DNA of 64,000 nucleotides from Oscillospiraceae bacterium (GTDB lineage: Bacteria; Bacillota; Clostridia; Oscillospirales; Oscillospiraceae), in contig JAFWDQ010000012.1 in NCBI GenBank assembly GCA_017516065.1, positions 54,435-118,434 on the forward strand, read 5' to 3'. How positions within the stretch are numbered: the stretch's first letter is position 1; the number at the start of each line of letters is the position of its first letter. The position numbers were made by a program, and so were the translations under genes. The notes beneath the pieces were generated by a model, which was not told where the DNA came from, did no database searches, and worked only from the letters and a program-made list of their open reading frames with translations. Of the stretch, positions 37,307 through 45,899 are shown piece after piece.

Positions 37307-38050
37307 TCAATCGTTTCGCCCGGGGCCGTAATCGTTGAAGTAGTTCACGGCATCTTCGACGCTGTCAAATTGACTGAAATAGGTGTAACTGTTCGGTACG
37401 GAGCCAACGAGTACGGTCTCCGCCACGTTCACTTCGTTGTGGACTGTGGTGTTGGCCGTATATCCCGGCAGGAGCACGGCCAGTTCCGTGTCCACCGAGA
37501 GGATGACACGGTACCGTGTCTGGTTGATCCCGGCAGAGATAAAGCTGTCCTGCACGCTGGAGTGGACGGAACTGACGGAGAGGATGCGGATCCAGAGCAT
37601 GGGTCCCCGGGCGGAGAGCAGATTGATCCCCGTGAGACTGCCCAGAGGGACGCCGATCTCCTTGTTCGTCAAATCGTCCACCCGGGACAGCACAGAGCTT
37701 GTGATCTGTGAGCGCAGGCGGTTGATCTCCTGTATATTGGTCTGAACGGCGGTGACGTTGCCGTCGTTGTTGGTCTCCAATTCGATGATCCTGTCGTAAT
37801 CCACCGTATCCCCTGCCATGGTTTCCATGATGGTGGAGCCGATGATCTCCATAGCCGCATTGTTTACCTGGGATAACGCCATGGCGGTGATCACCGGGCG
37901 CAGCTGCCGGTCCAGAGCCCAGAAGACAGCTACGCACAGCAGGAGAGCCGCGATGCCCCGGCGCAGACTCCGGCGCTGTGTCGGATGACGCGCAGAGTGC
38001 CGCCGGGGCTGTGGACGCCGCCTGCGGCGGCGAGGCAGTCTGCGTCTCAT
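37307..38050 (-). CDS. yunB: Sporulation protein YunB
   Basis: A 247-residue membrane protein. A very basic Arg-rich N-terminus (about residues 1-30) leads to one membrane helix (about 32-46, IAALLLCVAVFWALD). The outer region begins RPVITAMALSQVNNAAMEII, the typical YunB opening. In Bacillus yunB is a sigma-E gene needed for full sporulation. The start is ATG 38050, where AGGGGAGA lies upstream; a longer frame would overlap the preceding gene. A hairpin in the leader covers part of the ribosome-binding site. It precedes ligA by 21 bases. Confidence 0.86.
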   Translation of the reverse strand: MRRRLPRRRRRRPQPRRHSARHPTQRRSLRRGIAALLLCVAVFWALDRQLRPVITAMALSQVNNAAMEIIGSTIMETMAGDTVDYDRIIELETNNDGNVTAVQTNIQEINRLRSQITSSVLSRVDDLTNKEIGVPLGSLTGINLLSARGPMLWIRILSVSSVHSSVQDSFISAGINQTRYRVILSVDTELAVLLPGYTANTTVHNEVNVAETVLVGSVPNSYTYFSQFDSVEDAVNYFNDYGPGRND

Positions 38051-38061
38051 GGTATCATCTC

Positions 38062-38087
38062 CCCTGCCCAGCCTATGTCGGGCAGGG
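38062..38087 (-). promoter_or_regulatory. Leader hairpin of yunB
   Basis: CCCTGCCC and GGGCAGGG form a perfect 8-bp stem with a 10-nt loop, the 3' arm of which touches the ribosome-binding site of yunB. No T tract follows, so it is not a good terminator. Confidence 0.4.
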
Positions 38088-38093
38088 ATCGTC

Positions 38094-39356
38094 TTATTCT
38101 CGCAGAAGCTCCTCCACCGCCAGAAGGATGCCCAGCTTGCCGGACTCATAGGTCAGGCCTCCCTGCAGGTACGCGGTGTAGGGCTCCCGCATGGGGCCGT
38201 CGCAGGACAACTCAATGGAGGCACCCTGGATAAACGCGCCCGCCGCCATGATGACAGGGCAGTCGTATCCCGGCATGGGCCAGGGCTCCGGGGTCACGAA
38301 AGCGTCCACCGGCGCGCCGGACTGGATGCCGCGGCAGAATTTTTTCAGAGCTTCCCCGTCGCCGAAGCGGATGGTCTGAACGATGTCATGGCGCACCGCG
38401 TCGGAGGCCGGAAACGCCTCATACCCCAGCAGCTCCATCATCCGTGCGCAGAAGATCGCCGTCTTCAGAGCCTGCGCTGACACATGAGGCGCCAGAAAGA
38501 GCCCCTGATAGAGACTGCGGTTTGTCCCCAGCGTGGCGCCGCATTCCCGGCCGATGCCGGGTACGGTGGCCCGGGCGGCCACGGCCTCCACCAGATCATG
38601 CCGTCCCGCCACGTAACCGCCCATAGGAGCCAGTCCGCCGCCGGGATTTTTGATCAGGGAGCCCATGACGAGATCCGCGCCCACGTCTGTGGGCTCTCTC
38701 GTCTCGATAAATTCACCATAGCAGTTGTCTGCCAGCACCGAGGCGCCGGGGTTTGCCTCATGGACAGCGGCGCACAGGCGGCCGATCTGTTCCACGGAGA
38801 GACAGGCCCGGTCGGAATAGCCGGGAGAGCGCTGGATCACCACGGCCCGGACAGCGGGGTCCGCCGCCGCCCTGGCCACGGCCTCCTCATCCGGGGTCCC
38901 CTCCGGCGTCAGATCTACCTGCCGGTACGTCACGCCCCAGTCCTTCAGACTGCCGGGGGCGTCGCCGGAGATGCCGATGGTGGTGCAGATGGTGTCATAG
39001 GGCGCGCCTGCGGCGTACAGCAGTACGTCTCCGGGGCGCAGGATGCCGAACAGGGCTGCGCCGATGGCGTGAGTGCCGCTGACCATCTGCAGACGGACCA
39101 GCGCATCCTCCGCATGAAAAATATCGGCATAGATGCGGTCCAGAGTGTCCCGACCCGCATCGTCGTAGCCGTACCCGGTGGTACCGGCGAAGAGGCTGTC
39201 CGACACCCGGTTTTTCCGAAAGGCCGCCAGGACCTTGGCGGTGTTGGCCTGGGACACCGCGTCGGCCAGGGCCAGCTGAGGCGCGATCTCCCGCTCCGCC
39301 TGTTCCGCCAGAGCAAGGACCCGTTCAGACAGGCCGAAGGGATTGTCAGTTCTCAT
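38094..39356 (-). CDS. Methionine gamma-lyase-like PLP protein (aluminium resistance family)
   Basis: A 420-residue PLP protein of the YnbB/Met_gamma_lyase family (PF06838 type). Family traits include the start VLALAEQAEREIAPQLA, the TTGYGYDDAGRDTLDRIYA segment near residue 60, GTHAIGAALFGILRPGD near residue 95 and the PLP-binding Lys in VMGSLIKNPGGGLAPMGGY near residue 240. Related proteins are annotated as aluminium resistance or cystathionine gamma-synthase-like, but the reaction is not settled. It overlaps the first M42 gene by 4 bases. Confidence 0.87.
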   Translation of the reverse strand: MRTDNPFGLSERVLALAEQAEREIAPQLALADAVSQANTAKVLAAFRKNRVSDSLFAGTTGYGYDDAGRDTLDRIYADIFHAEDALVRLQMVSGTHAIGAALFGILRPGDVLLYAAGAPYDTICTTIGISGDAPGSLKDWGVTYRQVDLTPEGTPDEEAVARAAADPAVRAVVIQRSPGYSDRACLSVEQIGRLCAAVHEANPGASVLADNCYGEFIETREPTDVGADLVMGSLIKNPGGGLAPMGGYVAGRHDLVEAVAARATVPGIGRECGATLGTNRSLYQGLFLAPHVSAQALKTAIFCARMMELLGYEAFPASDAVRHDIVQTIRFGDGEALKKFCRGIQSGAPVDAFVTPEPWPMPGYDCPVIMAAGAFIQGASIELSCDGPMREPYTAYLQGGLTYESGKLGILLAVEELLRE

Positions 39357-40348
39357 AGCGTCGCCTCCGCCACAGCTGTCACAAGCTCGACACAGGCGGA
39401 TAAGTCCCGCATATCCACCATCTCGCAGGGGGTGTGGACATACCGGGCCGGGACGGAGATGCTCCCCGTAGGCACGCCGAAATGGGTCCGGCGGATGGCC
39501 CCGGCGTCAGTGGTACCGGAGGTCAGGACGGCCCGCTGGGTGGGGATATTCTTTGCCCGGGCCAGCTCCTCCAGCAGAGACACGACGGCGGGATGGGCGA
39601 TCAGACTGCTGTCCATGATACGCAGAGCCGCGCCGCCTCCCAGACGGACGGGAGACATCTCCTTCTGCCCCGGCATATCGCCGGCCGGGACGACGTCTAC
39701 GGAAAAGCCATAGTCCGGGCATATCCCGTAGGCCGCCGTTTTGGCGCCCCGGAGGCCCACTTCCTTCTGGACGGTAAAGGTAAACCAGACTTCGTTGGCG
39801 GGGCTCTGAAGGCGCTCCAGCGCCGTCAGAAGCACCAGACAGCCCGCCCGATCGTCCAGCGCAGGAGACAGCACCCGTGTACCGACGCAGGATGCAGTGG
39901 CCTTGAAAACAGCGGTATCGCCGGGCAGGATCAGCGTCTCCGCCTCCGCCCGGTCTCTGGCGCCGATGTCGATATAGAGGTGCTTGATCTTCAGATCCTT
40001 TTCCTCGACGCCGTCCTCTTTTCCGACAACGCCGCAGGTGCCGTTTGAAAAAATCACCGGCGCGTGCAGGATACTTACCGCCTGGATGCTGCCCACCGTG
40101 CCGAAGCGGACGAAGCCTTTTTCGTCGATGTGGGTAGCCATGAGTCCCGCTGTGTCCATATGGGCGGCAAAGAGGAGGCGCTTTCCCCCTGTTCCTTTTC
40201 GAATCAGGACATTGCCCATGGCGTCCGTACGGACCTCATCGGCAAATGGGGCGGCCTGGGTGCGGATCAGCTCCGCCAATTCGCCCTCATTGCCAGACAC
40301 ACAGCGCAAAGCTGTAAGGGCCTTCAGTCTCTCAAATATCGCTTCCAT
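39353..40348 (-). CDS. M42 family peptidase-like protein with altered general base
   Basis: A 331-residue M42 (TET/CelM-type) aminopeptidase homologue. Metal-binding residues are in place: His and Asp in AAHMDTAG near residue 61, Asp in ALDDRAG near residue 170, Glu in VQKEVGLRG near residue 203, Asp in SVDVVPAGD near residue 223 and His in YVHTPCEM near residue 307. However, the general-base Glu of the usual QEEVGLRG motif is Lys here, confirmed at codon level as CAG AAG GAA. Catalysis is therefore doubtful or changed. ATG 40348, with AGGAGA upstream, overlaps the next M42 gene by 17 bases. Confidence 0.88.
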   Translation of the reverse strand: MEAIFERLKALTALRCVSGNEGELAELIRTQAAPFADEVRTDAMGNVLIRKGTGGKRLLFAAHMDTAGLMATHIDEKGFVRFGTVGSIQAVSILHAPVIFSNGTCGVVGKEDGVEEKDLKIKHLYIDIGARDRAEAETLILPGDTAVFKATASCVGTRVLSPALDDRAGCLVLLTALERLQSPANEVWFTFTVQKEVGLRGAKTAAYGICPDYGFSVDVVPAGDMPGQKEMSPVRLGGGAALRIMDSSLIAHPAVVSLLEELARAKNIPTQRAVLTSGTTDAGAIRRTHFGVPTGSISVPARYVHTPCEMVDMRDLSACVELVTAVAEATL

Positions 40349-41378
40349 GCAGCATCTCCTCTTCCACAATGGTCAGGAATCCCCGGGCCAGCGCCAGCAT
40401 CGCGTCGAAATCCCGGATACAGGCCACGCCGGCAGGGGCGTGGGTATACCGCACAGCGGCTGAGACGGCCACCGTCCGAACGCCGGTCTTCGTACGCTGG
40501 ATGGCCTGGGCATCTGTGCCGCCGGAGATCAGTTCCTTGATCTGCCACGGGATTCGGTGCTCCTGCGCGTAGGTGCGCATCTTCTCCCACAGAGCCCGGT
40601 CGTAGATGGTGCCGCCGTCCATGGCGGGCATGACGGCGCCTTTGCCGGGCGAGCAGACACGCAGATGGGGCGGTGTGTCGGGATTGTCCGCCGCCGTTGT
40701 GCCCTCCAGGACCAGCGCAAAGGCGGGGGTGACGGCAAAGGCCGCACCGAAGGCGCCCCGGGTCCCTACCTCCTCCTGAACGGTAAAGGCAAACCAGCAG
40801 TCTATAGGCAGTGGCTCCCGCAAAAGTTCCAGCATCACCGCACAGCCGACCCGGTCGTCGATGGCCTTTGCTTTCAGCATTCCATCGCCGAATTCCTCCG
40901 GGACACTGTCAAAGACACCGATGTCTCCCGGGCTCACCATCTTCTCAGCGGCTTCACGATCCCCGGCGCCGATGTCGATATACAGCGCCGCACGCTCCGG
41001 GACCTTTTTCCGCTCTGCCTCCGTGGTGAGATGGATTGCCCTCAGGCCGATGATTCCCGGGATCTTCTTCTGCCCCAGAAGGACTCGTTTCCCGATGACC
41101 ACCCGCCGGTCGATGCCGCCGACAAAATCGAATTTCAGATAGCCCTCTCCGTTGATCTCCGTCACCATCAGGCCCACCTCATCCATATGGGCGGCCAGCA
41201 GGATCGGCTGAGGCGAGGAGCGCTGGCCTTTTTTGAAGACCAGCAGATTGCCCATGACATCCGTGCGGATTTCGTCGGCGAAGGGGGACGCCTGCTCCCG
41301 GATATACGAGCGCACCTCGTCCTCCCAACTGGAGACGCCGGAGAGAGCGCACAGAGTTTTCAGCGTATCCAGGATCAT
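40332..41378 (-). CDS. M42 family metallopeptidase
   Basis: A 348-residue M42 aminopeptidase with complete active-site motifs: AAHMDEVGLM near residue 63, KAIDDRVGC near residue 176, VQEEVGTRGA near residue 206 and the final His in YTHAPAGV near residue 319. Members form dodecameric tetrahedral particles that trim peptides. ATG 41378 overlaps the end of the upstream M42 gene by 4 bases (ATGA); a longer open frame to 41906 runs inside that gene and is not used. Confidence 0.92.
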   Translation of the reverse strand: MILDTLKTLCALSGVSSWEDEVRSYIREQASPFADEIRTDVMGNLLVFKKGQRSSPQPILLAAHMDEVGLMVTEINGEGYLKFDFVGGIDRRVVIGKRVLLGQKKIPGIIGLRAIHLTTEAERKKVPERAALYIDIGAGDREAAEKMVSPGDIGVFDSVPEEFGDGMLKAKAIDDRVGCAVMLELLREPLPIDCWFAFTVQEEVGTRGAFGAAFAVTPAFALVLEGTTAADNPDTPPHLRVCSPGKGAVMPAMDGGTIYDRALWEKMRTYAQEHRIPWQIKELISGGTDAQAIQRTKTGVRTVAVSAAVRYTHAPAGVACIRDFDAMLALARGFLTIVEEEMLHGSDI

Positions 41379-42409
41379 CGATCTCTGTCCCCCCCTCGGG
41401 TTTCCGCGTAGGCGGCCAGCAGCCGCGCTGTATTCTCCATATCGTCCCAACGGACCACCTCTGCCGGCGTGTGCATATACTTCAGCGGCAGAGACACCAC
41501 CGCCGTGGCGTAGCCCTCTCTGGCCACCTGCATGCCCCAGGCGTTGGTGCCGGTGTTTCCGCTCATGATCTCCAGCTGAAAGGGGATGTTCCGTTCCCGG
41601 GCCAGTGTCTTCAATTCCTCTGTCATGGCCCGGTTCATATTGGGTCCCACGCCGATGGCGGGGCCTCCGCCCATCAGTAGCGTATGGGTCGTCTCGGCGT
41701 CCGGCGTCCGGCCGTGGGTCACGTCTGCGGCGACAGCCCAGTCCGGATCGATGCCGAAGATCCCGGCTGCCGCGCCGCCGCCGCTGATCTCCTCCTGTAC
41801 GCTGCCCATGAAATACAGGTCCACATTCAGCTTTTGTTCCGCCAGGAGCTCCGCGGTCCGCAGGAGCACGGCAAAGCAGGAGCGGTCGTCCAGGGACTTC
41901 CCCCACACCTGCTCACGGCCCAGCTCGCCGAAGCTGCCGCGAAAGACCGCCGGCGTTCCGAGGGGGATCCGTCGCCGGGCCTCCTCGTCGCTGAGGCCCA
42001 CGTCGATCAGCATCTTCTCCACAGGGATGGACTCATTGAGTTCCTCCCGGCTGAGCACATGGGGCGGCAGGCAGGCCACCACGCCAGGCATGGGCTCCGG
42101 CGTGAGTACTGTCACCTCGCTGTTGAGCAGCACTCTGGGGTCTACACTGCCTATGGAGCGAAAGCGGAGGAAACCATCGACAATATTCGTAACCAGAAAG
42201 CCGACCTCGTCAAGATGGGCGTCAAGCAGAAGCCTGCGGGCGTTGGGACGGCCGCAGTACCGCACGCCGATCAGGTTGCCCAGGGCGTCTGTGCGAACCT
42301 CGTCTACCAGGGGTTCCAGCAGCGCCGCGGCAGCCTCTGTGACCCGGCGCTCATGGCCGGACGGTCCGACGGCGGCGCACAGGGTCTCCAAAATTCTCTT
42401 TGTCCCCAT
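41375..42409 (-). CDS. M42 family metallopeptidase
   Basis: A 344-residue M42 aminopeptidase, the first of three consecutive genes in transcription order. Metal and catalytic residues are present: DAHLDEVGFL near residue 62, KSLDDRSC near residue 168, VQEEISGGGA near residue 204, AADVTHG near residue 228 and MHTPAEVV near residue 315. It differs enough from the other two to show that the duplication is old. It starts 12 bases downstream of murD. Confidence 0.91.
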   Translation of the reverse strand: MGTKRILETLCAAVGPSGHERRVTEAAAALLEPLVDEVRTDALGNLIGVRYCGRPNARRLLLDAHLDEVGFLVTNIVDGFLRFRSIGSVDPRVLLNSEVTVLTPEPMPGVVACLPPHVLSREELNESIPVEKMLIDVGLSDEEARRRIPLGTPAVFRGSFGELGREQVWGKSLDDRSCFAVLLRTAELLAEQKLNVDLYFMGSVQEEISGGGAAAGIFGIDPDWAVAADVTHGRTPDAETTHTLLMGGGPAIGVGPNMNRAMTEELKTLARERNIPFQLEIMSGNTGTNAWGMQVAREGYATAVVSLPLKYMHTPAEVVRWDDMENTARLLAAYAETRGGDRDR

Positions 42410-42421
42410 TCCGGCACCTCA

Positions 42422-43795
42422 TTACAGCTCGTTGACCAGTTTTTTGAAAAATTGGCCGCGGACGGCAAAATTTTTGAACCGGTCAAAGGCCGCGCATGCC
42501 GGTGACAGCAGCACCACGTCGCCGGGCTGCGCCAATTCGGAGGCCGTTTTTACCGCCTCGGCAAAGTCATCGATCATCCGGATCTCCGGCGCGCCGGGCT
42601 GATAGTCCGCCGCCGCCGTCACGGCGTCCCGGATCTTTTCCGCGGTGTCCCCGGTGAGAACCAGGGTCTTCACTTTTTCGCAGATAACGGGCCCAAGTGG
42701 TGTAAAGGGAATATGCTTGTCATACCCGCCGGCAATGAGGATGACCTTCTGGCCGAAGGAATTGAGTCCCGCGATGGTCCGGGTGGGGCTGGTGCCGATG
42801 GAGTCGTTATAGTATTTGACGCCGTCTTTTTCCCGCACCAGTTCGATACGGTGCTCTACGCCCTTGAAGGAGGTTGCGAAGGTGCGGATCACACCGTCGT
42901 CTACGAAGTCCTCCACCGCGGCGATGGCCGCCATGTAGTTTTCCACGTTATGGATGCCGGGGATCAGGATCTTCTGCGTCGGCAGAACGGGACGCACCCG
43001 CCCTCCCAGATCGCTCATGATCACACCGTCCCGGAGCCAGACGTCGGCAGTCTCCTGACGGCTGAACTGACGCACGCGGCCCTGTGCCTTTGCGGCAAAG
43101 GACCGGGTGATCTCGTTGTCACGGTTGATCACCAGCAGGTCCTCAGGACCCTGCCAGCGGTAGATGTTCTCCTTTGCCTCCACATACTCGTCCATGGACT
43201 TGTGAACGTCCAGATGGTTCGGCGAGAGATTGGTGACCACGGCGATGGCTGGGCTCCGGCGCATGCTCATCAGCTGGAAGGAGGACAACTCCACCACGGC
43301 AAAGTCGTCCGGATCCATTTTGGGGACTTCGGAGAGCAGGGGCTTGCCGATATTGCCCCCCAGCCAGACCTGATAGCCGCAGGAGCGGAGCATCTCGGCG
43401 ATGAGGGTCGTCGTGGTGGTCTTGCCGTCGCTTCCGGTGACGGCGATAATGGGAGCGGGACAGACTTCGAAGAACACCTCCATCTCGGAGGTGATGACAC
43501 TCCCCTGCTCCGCCGCCTTAACTAGCGCCGGGTGGTCAGGCCGCATACCGGGGGTACGGAAGACGACGTCGGCCTGCAGATTGTCCAGATAATCTTGGCC
43601 CAGCACCAGCTTTGCCCCCAGAGCTTCCAGTTCCTCCGCCCGGTCTGCCATCTCCTCCCGGGGCGTTCTGTCGCAGGCGGTCACATCTATATCATTCTCC
43701 CGCAGCAGCCGGATCAGCGGCGTATTGCTCACGCCGATGCCGATCACCGTTACACGTTTCTCCTTCAGTTGAGACAAATAGTCCTGTAAGTCCAT
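42422..43795 (-). CDS. murD: UDP-N-acetylmuramoylalanine-D-glutamate ligase
   Basis: A 457-residue MurD, which adds D-Glu to UDP-MurNAc-L-Ala in the cytoplasm. The N-terminal UDP-binding domain (about 1-100) has VTVIGIGVSNTPLI. The ATP-binding loop is TGSDGKTTTTTL near residue 119, LSPNHLDVHKSMDEY lies near residue 190 and the Mur ligase C-terminal domain has DSIGTSPTRTIAGL near residue 330. ATG 43795, with GGGGGTG upstream, is used. No other mur gene lies beside it, which is unusual; instead the gene heads an operon of peptidases, yunB and ligA. Confidence 0.95.
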   Translation of the reverse strand: MDLQDYLSQLKEKRVTVIGIGVSNTPLIRLLRENDIDVTACDRTPREEMADRAEELEALGAKLVLGQDYLDNLQADVVFRTPGMRPDHPALVKAAEQGSVITSEMEVFFEVCPAPIIAVTGSDGKTTTTTLIAEMLRSCGYQVWLGGNIGKPLLSEVPKMDPDDFAVVELSSFQLMSMRRSPAIAVVTNLSPNHLDVHKSMDEYVEAKENIYRWQGPEDLLVINRDNEITRSFAAKAQGRVRQFSRQETADVWLRDGVIMSDLGGRVRPVLPTQKILIPGIHNVENYMAAIAAVEDFVDDGVIRTFATSFKGVEHRIELVREKDGVKYYNDSIGTSPTRTIAGLNSFGQKVILIAGGYDKHIPFTPLGPVICEKVKTLVLTGDTAEKIRDAVTAAADYQPGAPEIRMIDDFAEAVKTASELAQPGDVVLLSPACAAFDRFKNFAVRGQFFKKLVNEL

Positions 43796-43851
43796 TCCGG
43801 ACACCCCCTGTTTGATACAAAAACAGCCGCGTTTTGCCGGTCGCAATATAA

Positions 43852-43894
43852 AAATCGGGCATAACAGCGGCGCTGCCGCTATTATACCCGATTT
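43852..43894 (-). terminator. Terminator of the serpin gene
   Basis: Arms 43876-43894 and 43852-43870 form a 19-bp stem on the minus-strand transcript, with two G-U wobbles that would be A-C mismatches on the plus strand, followed by TTTAT. It is therefore directional. Its 5' arm contains the -10 box of the murD promoter. Confidence 0.82.
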
Positions 43895-43909
43895 CTTATG
43901 CTATTTCAA
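43881..43909 (-). promoter_or_regulatory. Sigma-A promoter of murD, embedded in a terminator
   Basis: On the minus strand: TTGAAA (43909-43904), 17-bp spacer, TATAAT (43886-43881). The predicted start near 43874 lies in the hairpin loop, so the murD transcript carries only the 3' arm. Confidence 0.78.
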
Positions 43910-43972
43910 TGCGGGAGGACCGGTAAAGTCAAAGAAAACCTGGACGAAAGCCGGAGGTTTTCCGCCCGTCGG

Positions 43973-45355
43973 TCAGACAGGCTGATTGACCACACCGATA
44001 AACAGGGGCAGTCCGTCGGAGCCGGTAATCACGAAGAGGAACGGCCGGTCCAGAACGAAGTCCACCGTCTCCTCCGGCGGCATGCCGGCGCCTGCTGCCA
44101 TCATGACCGTGTAGGCCACCGCCGTACAGCCCTGTTCGTCGATGGTTACCCGGGCGTCGTGCTCCGCCTGGGACACGTAAATGCCGTCCGTCTCCTCCGT
44201 CAGCGGCGTGAAGTCCGAAATAGTCGGATCAAACACGTCGGTGACTCCCAGGGTCTTCAGCGTCTGGCTCAGGTCCAGCTGTGAGGTCACATCAAACTTC
44301 GGCACGGCCAGATTGACTATGAGATACTTGCTGTTCTCCCAGTCCCCGTTTGCCAGCAGGAAATCCAGCGTCTGGCTGTCGGTCAGCAGCTCCTGCACGG
44401 ATACGCCCTCGTCGGGCAGGATGAACCACATGGCGCCGCGGTTCTCCAGCGGCTGAGCCACGGAGGAAAAGCGGTCGCCCCAGTAGTAGTTCCGGGCGTC
44501 GGACTGGTGCATGAAATCGCACGTCAGGTCGCTGTCAGGCGTATGGAAGACGTCCTGTGTTGTGGAATGCTCTGAAAATTCATTGCTCCATTTGGCGCGG
44601 AAATAGATCGTTGTCGCCAAAGCCAAAATCGTTTCCGGCTCCATGGACAGGTCGGAGATCTGATCCTCCAGCAGGCCGCCGGTCTGGGCGTTGAGCCAGG
44701 CCTGCAGCGCCTGGTCAAATTCCGCGGAGCCCATCTCCCCCCGGTAGGAGGAGGCATAATACGTCTCTGCGATGGTGTTGAGGGTCTCCGGCTTGAAGGC
44801 TACGCTCTGATTGAGCCACAGGGAGGCGGCCAGGATACTGGCGACCGCTCCGTCGTCACGGTAGTTGGCGTTCCAGAGTGCCGACGCCGTAGTGCGAAGG
44901 GATTCGATGCTGGCCTCGTCCAGCAGGTCAAGGATCTGCTGCCTGCTGTTTCCATCGGTCGTCTCCGCCAGCATACCAAGGGCCATATAGATATTCAGCG
45001 GGGAGCAGACGTGATTCTGGCCGTCGGACTGTCCCAGCAGGGCTGCTGCCGCAGTTCGGGTAAACTGCTTCGGACCCTCCAGATAGGCAGTGTCCTGCTG
45101 ACGCTGCTGCTGTATGCTTGCGTTCCAGGCGTCAAATGCGGCGGAGAAACCCTCGTCGTCAAATTCACCGGTAGCGGGATCATAATAGGCCGATTCATCG
45201 GGGTACGGTGCCATTTTCGGGTAGGCTGTCTCCACAATAGCATAGGCGGAAGAGCCCTGGTCAGGCTGCGGATCCGGTTCAGTACCGCAGCCACCTATGA
45301 CAGCGGGACTGCCGGCGGAGAGGACTGCCAGGACCAGAGCGATCAGTTGTTTCAT
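43973..45355 (-). CDS. Serpin family lipoprotein
   Basis: A 460-residue serpin (serine protease inhibitor). A signal peptide of about 22 residues ends in a plausible lipobox (IGGC), so it would be displayed on the cell surface. A spacer of about 75 residues precedes the serpin fold, which starts near NHVCSPLNIYMALGML (about residue 112). The hinge and reactive-centre region is near residue 410 (DEQGCTAVAYTVMMA), followed by the conserved DRPFLFVI strand. The hinge is rich in small residues, as in inhibitory serpins; the P1 residue cannot be fixed by eye. AAAGGAGG precedes the ATG. Related serpins of gut Eubacterium siraeum inhibit neutrophil proteases. Confidence 0.92.
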   Translation of the reverse strand: MKQLIALVLAVLSAGSPAVIGGCGTEPDPQPDQGSSAYAIVETAYPKMAPYPDESAYYDPATGEFDDEGFSAAFDAWNASIQQQRQQDTAYLEGPKQFTRTAAAALLGQSDGQNHVCSPLNIYMALGMLAETTDGNSRQQILDLLDEASIESLRTTASALWNANYRDDGAVASILAASLWLNQSVAFKPETLNTIAETYYASSYRGEMGSAEFDQALQAWLNAQTGGLLEDQISDLSMEPETILALATTIYFRAKWSNEFSEHSTTQDVFHTPDSDLTCDFMHQSDARNYYWGDRFSSVAQPLENRGAMWFILPDEGVSVQELLTDSQTLDFLLANGDWENSKYLIVNLAVPKFDVTSQLDLSQTLKTLGVTDVFDPTISDFTPLTEETDGIYVSQAEHDARVTIDEQGCTAVAYTVMMAAGAGMPPEETVDFVLDRPFLFVITGSDGLPLFIGVVNQPV

Positions 45356-45477
45356 CGTAAAAAGCCTCCTTTTACAGCTGATTTTCTGCCGTTTCTTCTA
45401 TTGTGACGAAACAGGCTGCAAAAAGTTCCGGGAATTCTCACCGGTCGTTAACAGGCGTACGCCCACAGCTTCGGAAG

Positions 45478-45506
45478 TTGACAGGTCGGAGCGGGTTTGC
45501 TATAGT
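45478..45506 (+). promoter_or_regulatory. Sigma-A promoter of rnpB
   Basis: TTGACA (45478-45483), 17-bp spacer, TATAGT (45501-45506); predicted start near 45513. Confidence 0.88.
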
Positions 45507-45511
45507 AAAGG

Positions 45512-45860
45512 CGCGAGCAAGCCGAGCGATCGCGCAGACAGCTTCGAAAGGACGTCTGTGAGGAAAGTCCGGGCTCCACAGGGCAAGGATAACGGGTAAC
45601 GCCCGCCGAAGGCGACTTCAGGACAAGTGCAACAGAGATATACCGCCTCCGGAAACGGAGGTAAGGGTGGAAAGGTGAGGTAAGAGCTCACCCGATGGCG
45701 TGGAAGCGCCCATCGCTGTAAACTCTATCCGGAGCAACACCGTGGTGGAAGCATATGGCTGGCCCGGCCGCTTCCGGGAGGTGGCTGGAGTATATCGGCA
45801 ACGGTATACCAAGATAGATGATCGTTCAAGACAGAACCCGGCTTACAGACTTACTCGTAA
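45512..45860 (+). ncRNA. rnpB: RNase P RNA, class A
   Basis: The catalytic RNA of RNase P, which makes the 5' ends of tRNAs. Universal conserved blocks are present in order: GAGGAAAGTCCGGGCTCC near 45560, ACAGGGCA and GGATAACGGGTAACGCCCG near 45580-45605, AAGTGCAACAGAGATATACC near 45625, GGGTGGAAAGGTGAGGTAAG near 45665, TAAACTCTATCCGGAGCAA near 45720, and AGAACCCGGCTTACAGACT near 45835. The layout is of the ancestral (A) type rather than the Bacillus B type. Length is about 350 nt; both ends are estimated from the promoter and terminator. It is one of few plus-strand genes in this half. Confidence 0.95.
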
Positions 45861-45899
45861 GAACGGAATGGACAGCTGTCCATTCCGTTCTTTCTTTTT
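45861..45899 (+). terminator. Terminator of rnpB
   Basis: GAACGGAATGGACAG (45861-45875) pairs with CTGTCCATTCCGTTC (45876-45890), then TTTCTTTTT. A perfect 15-bp palindrome; it also faces the end of the nif3-like gene. Confidence 0.93.

Noticed and set aside
41586..42602. Plus-strand frame of 338 codons opposite the M42 peptidase and murD
   Set aside because: Ser/Arg-rich translation without a ribosome-binding site; the minus strand carries intact active sites.
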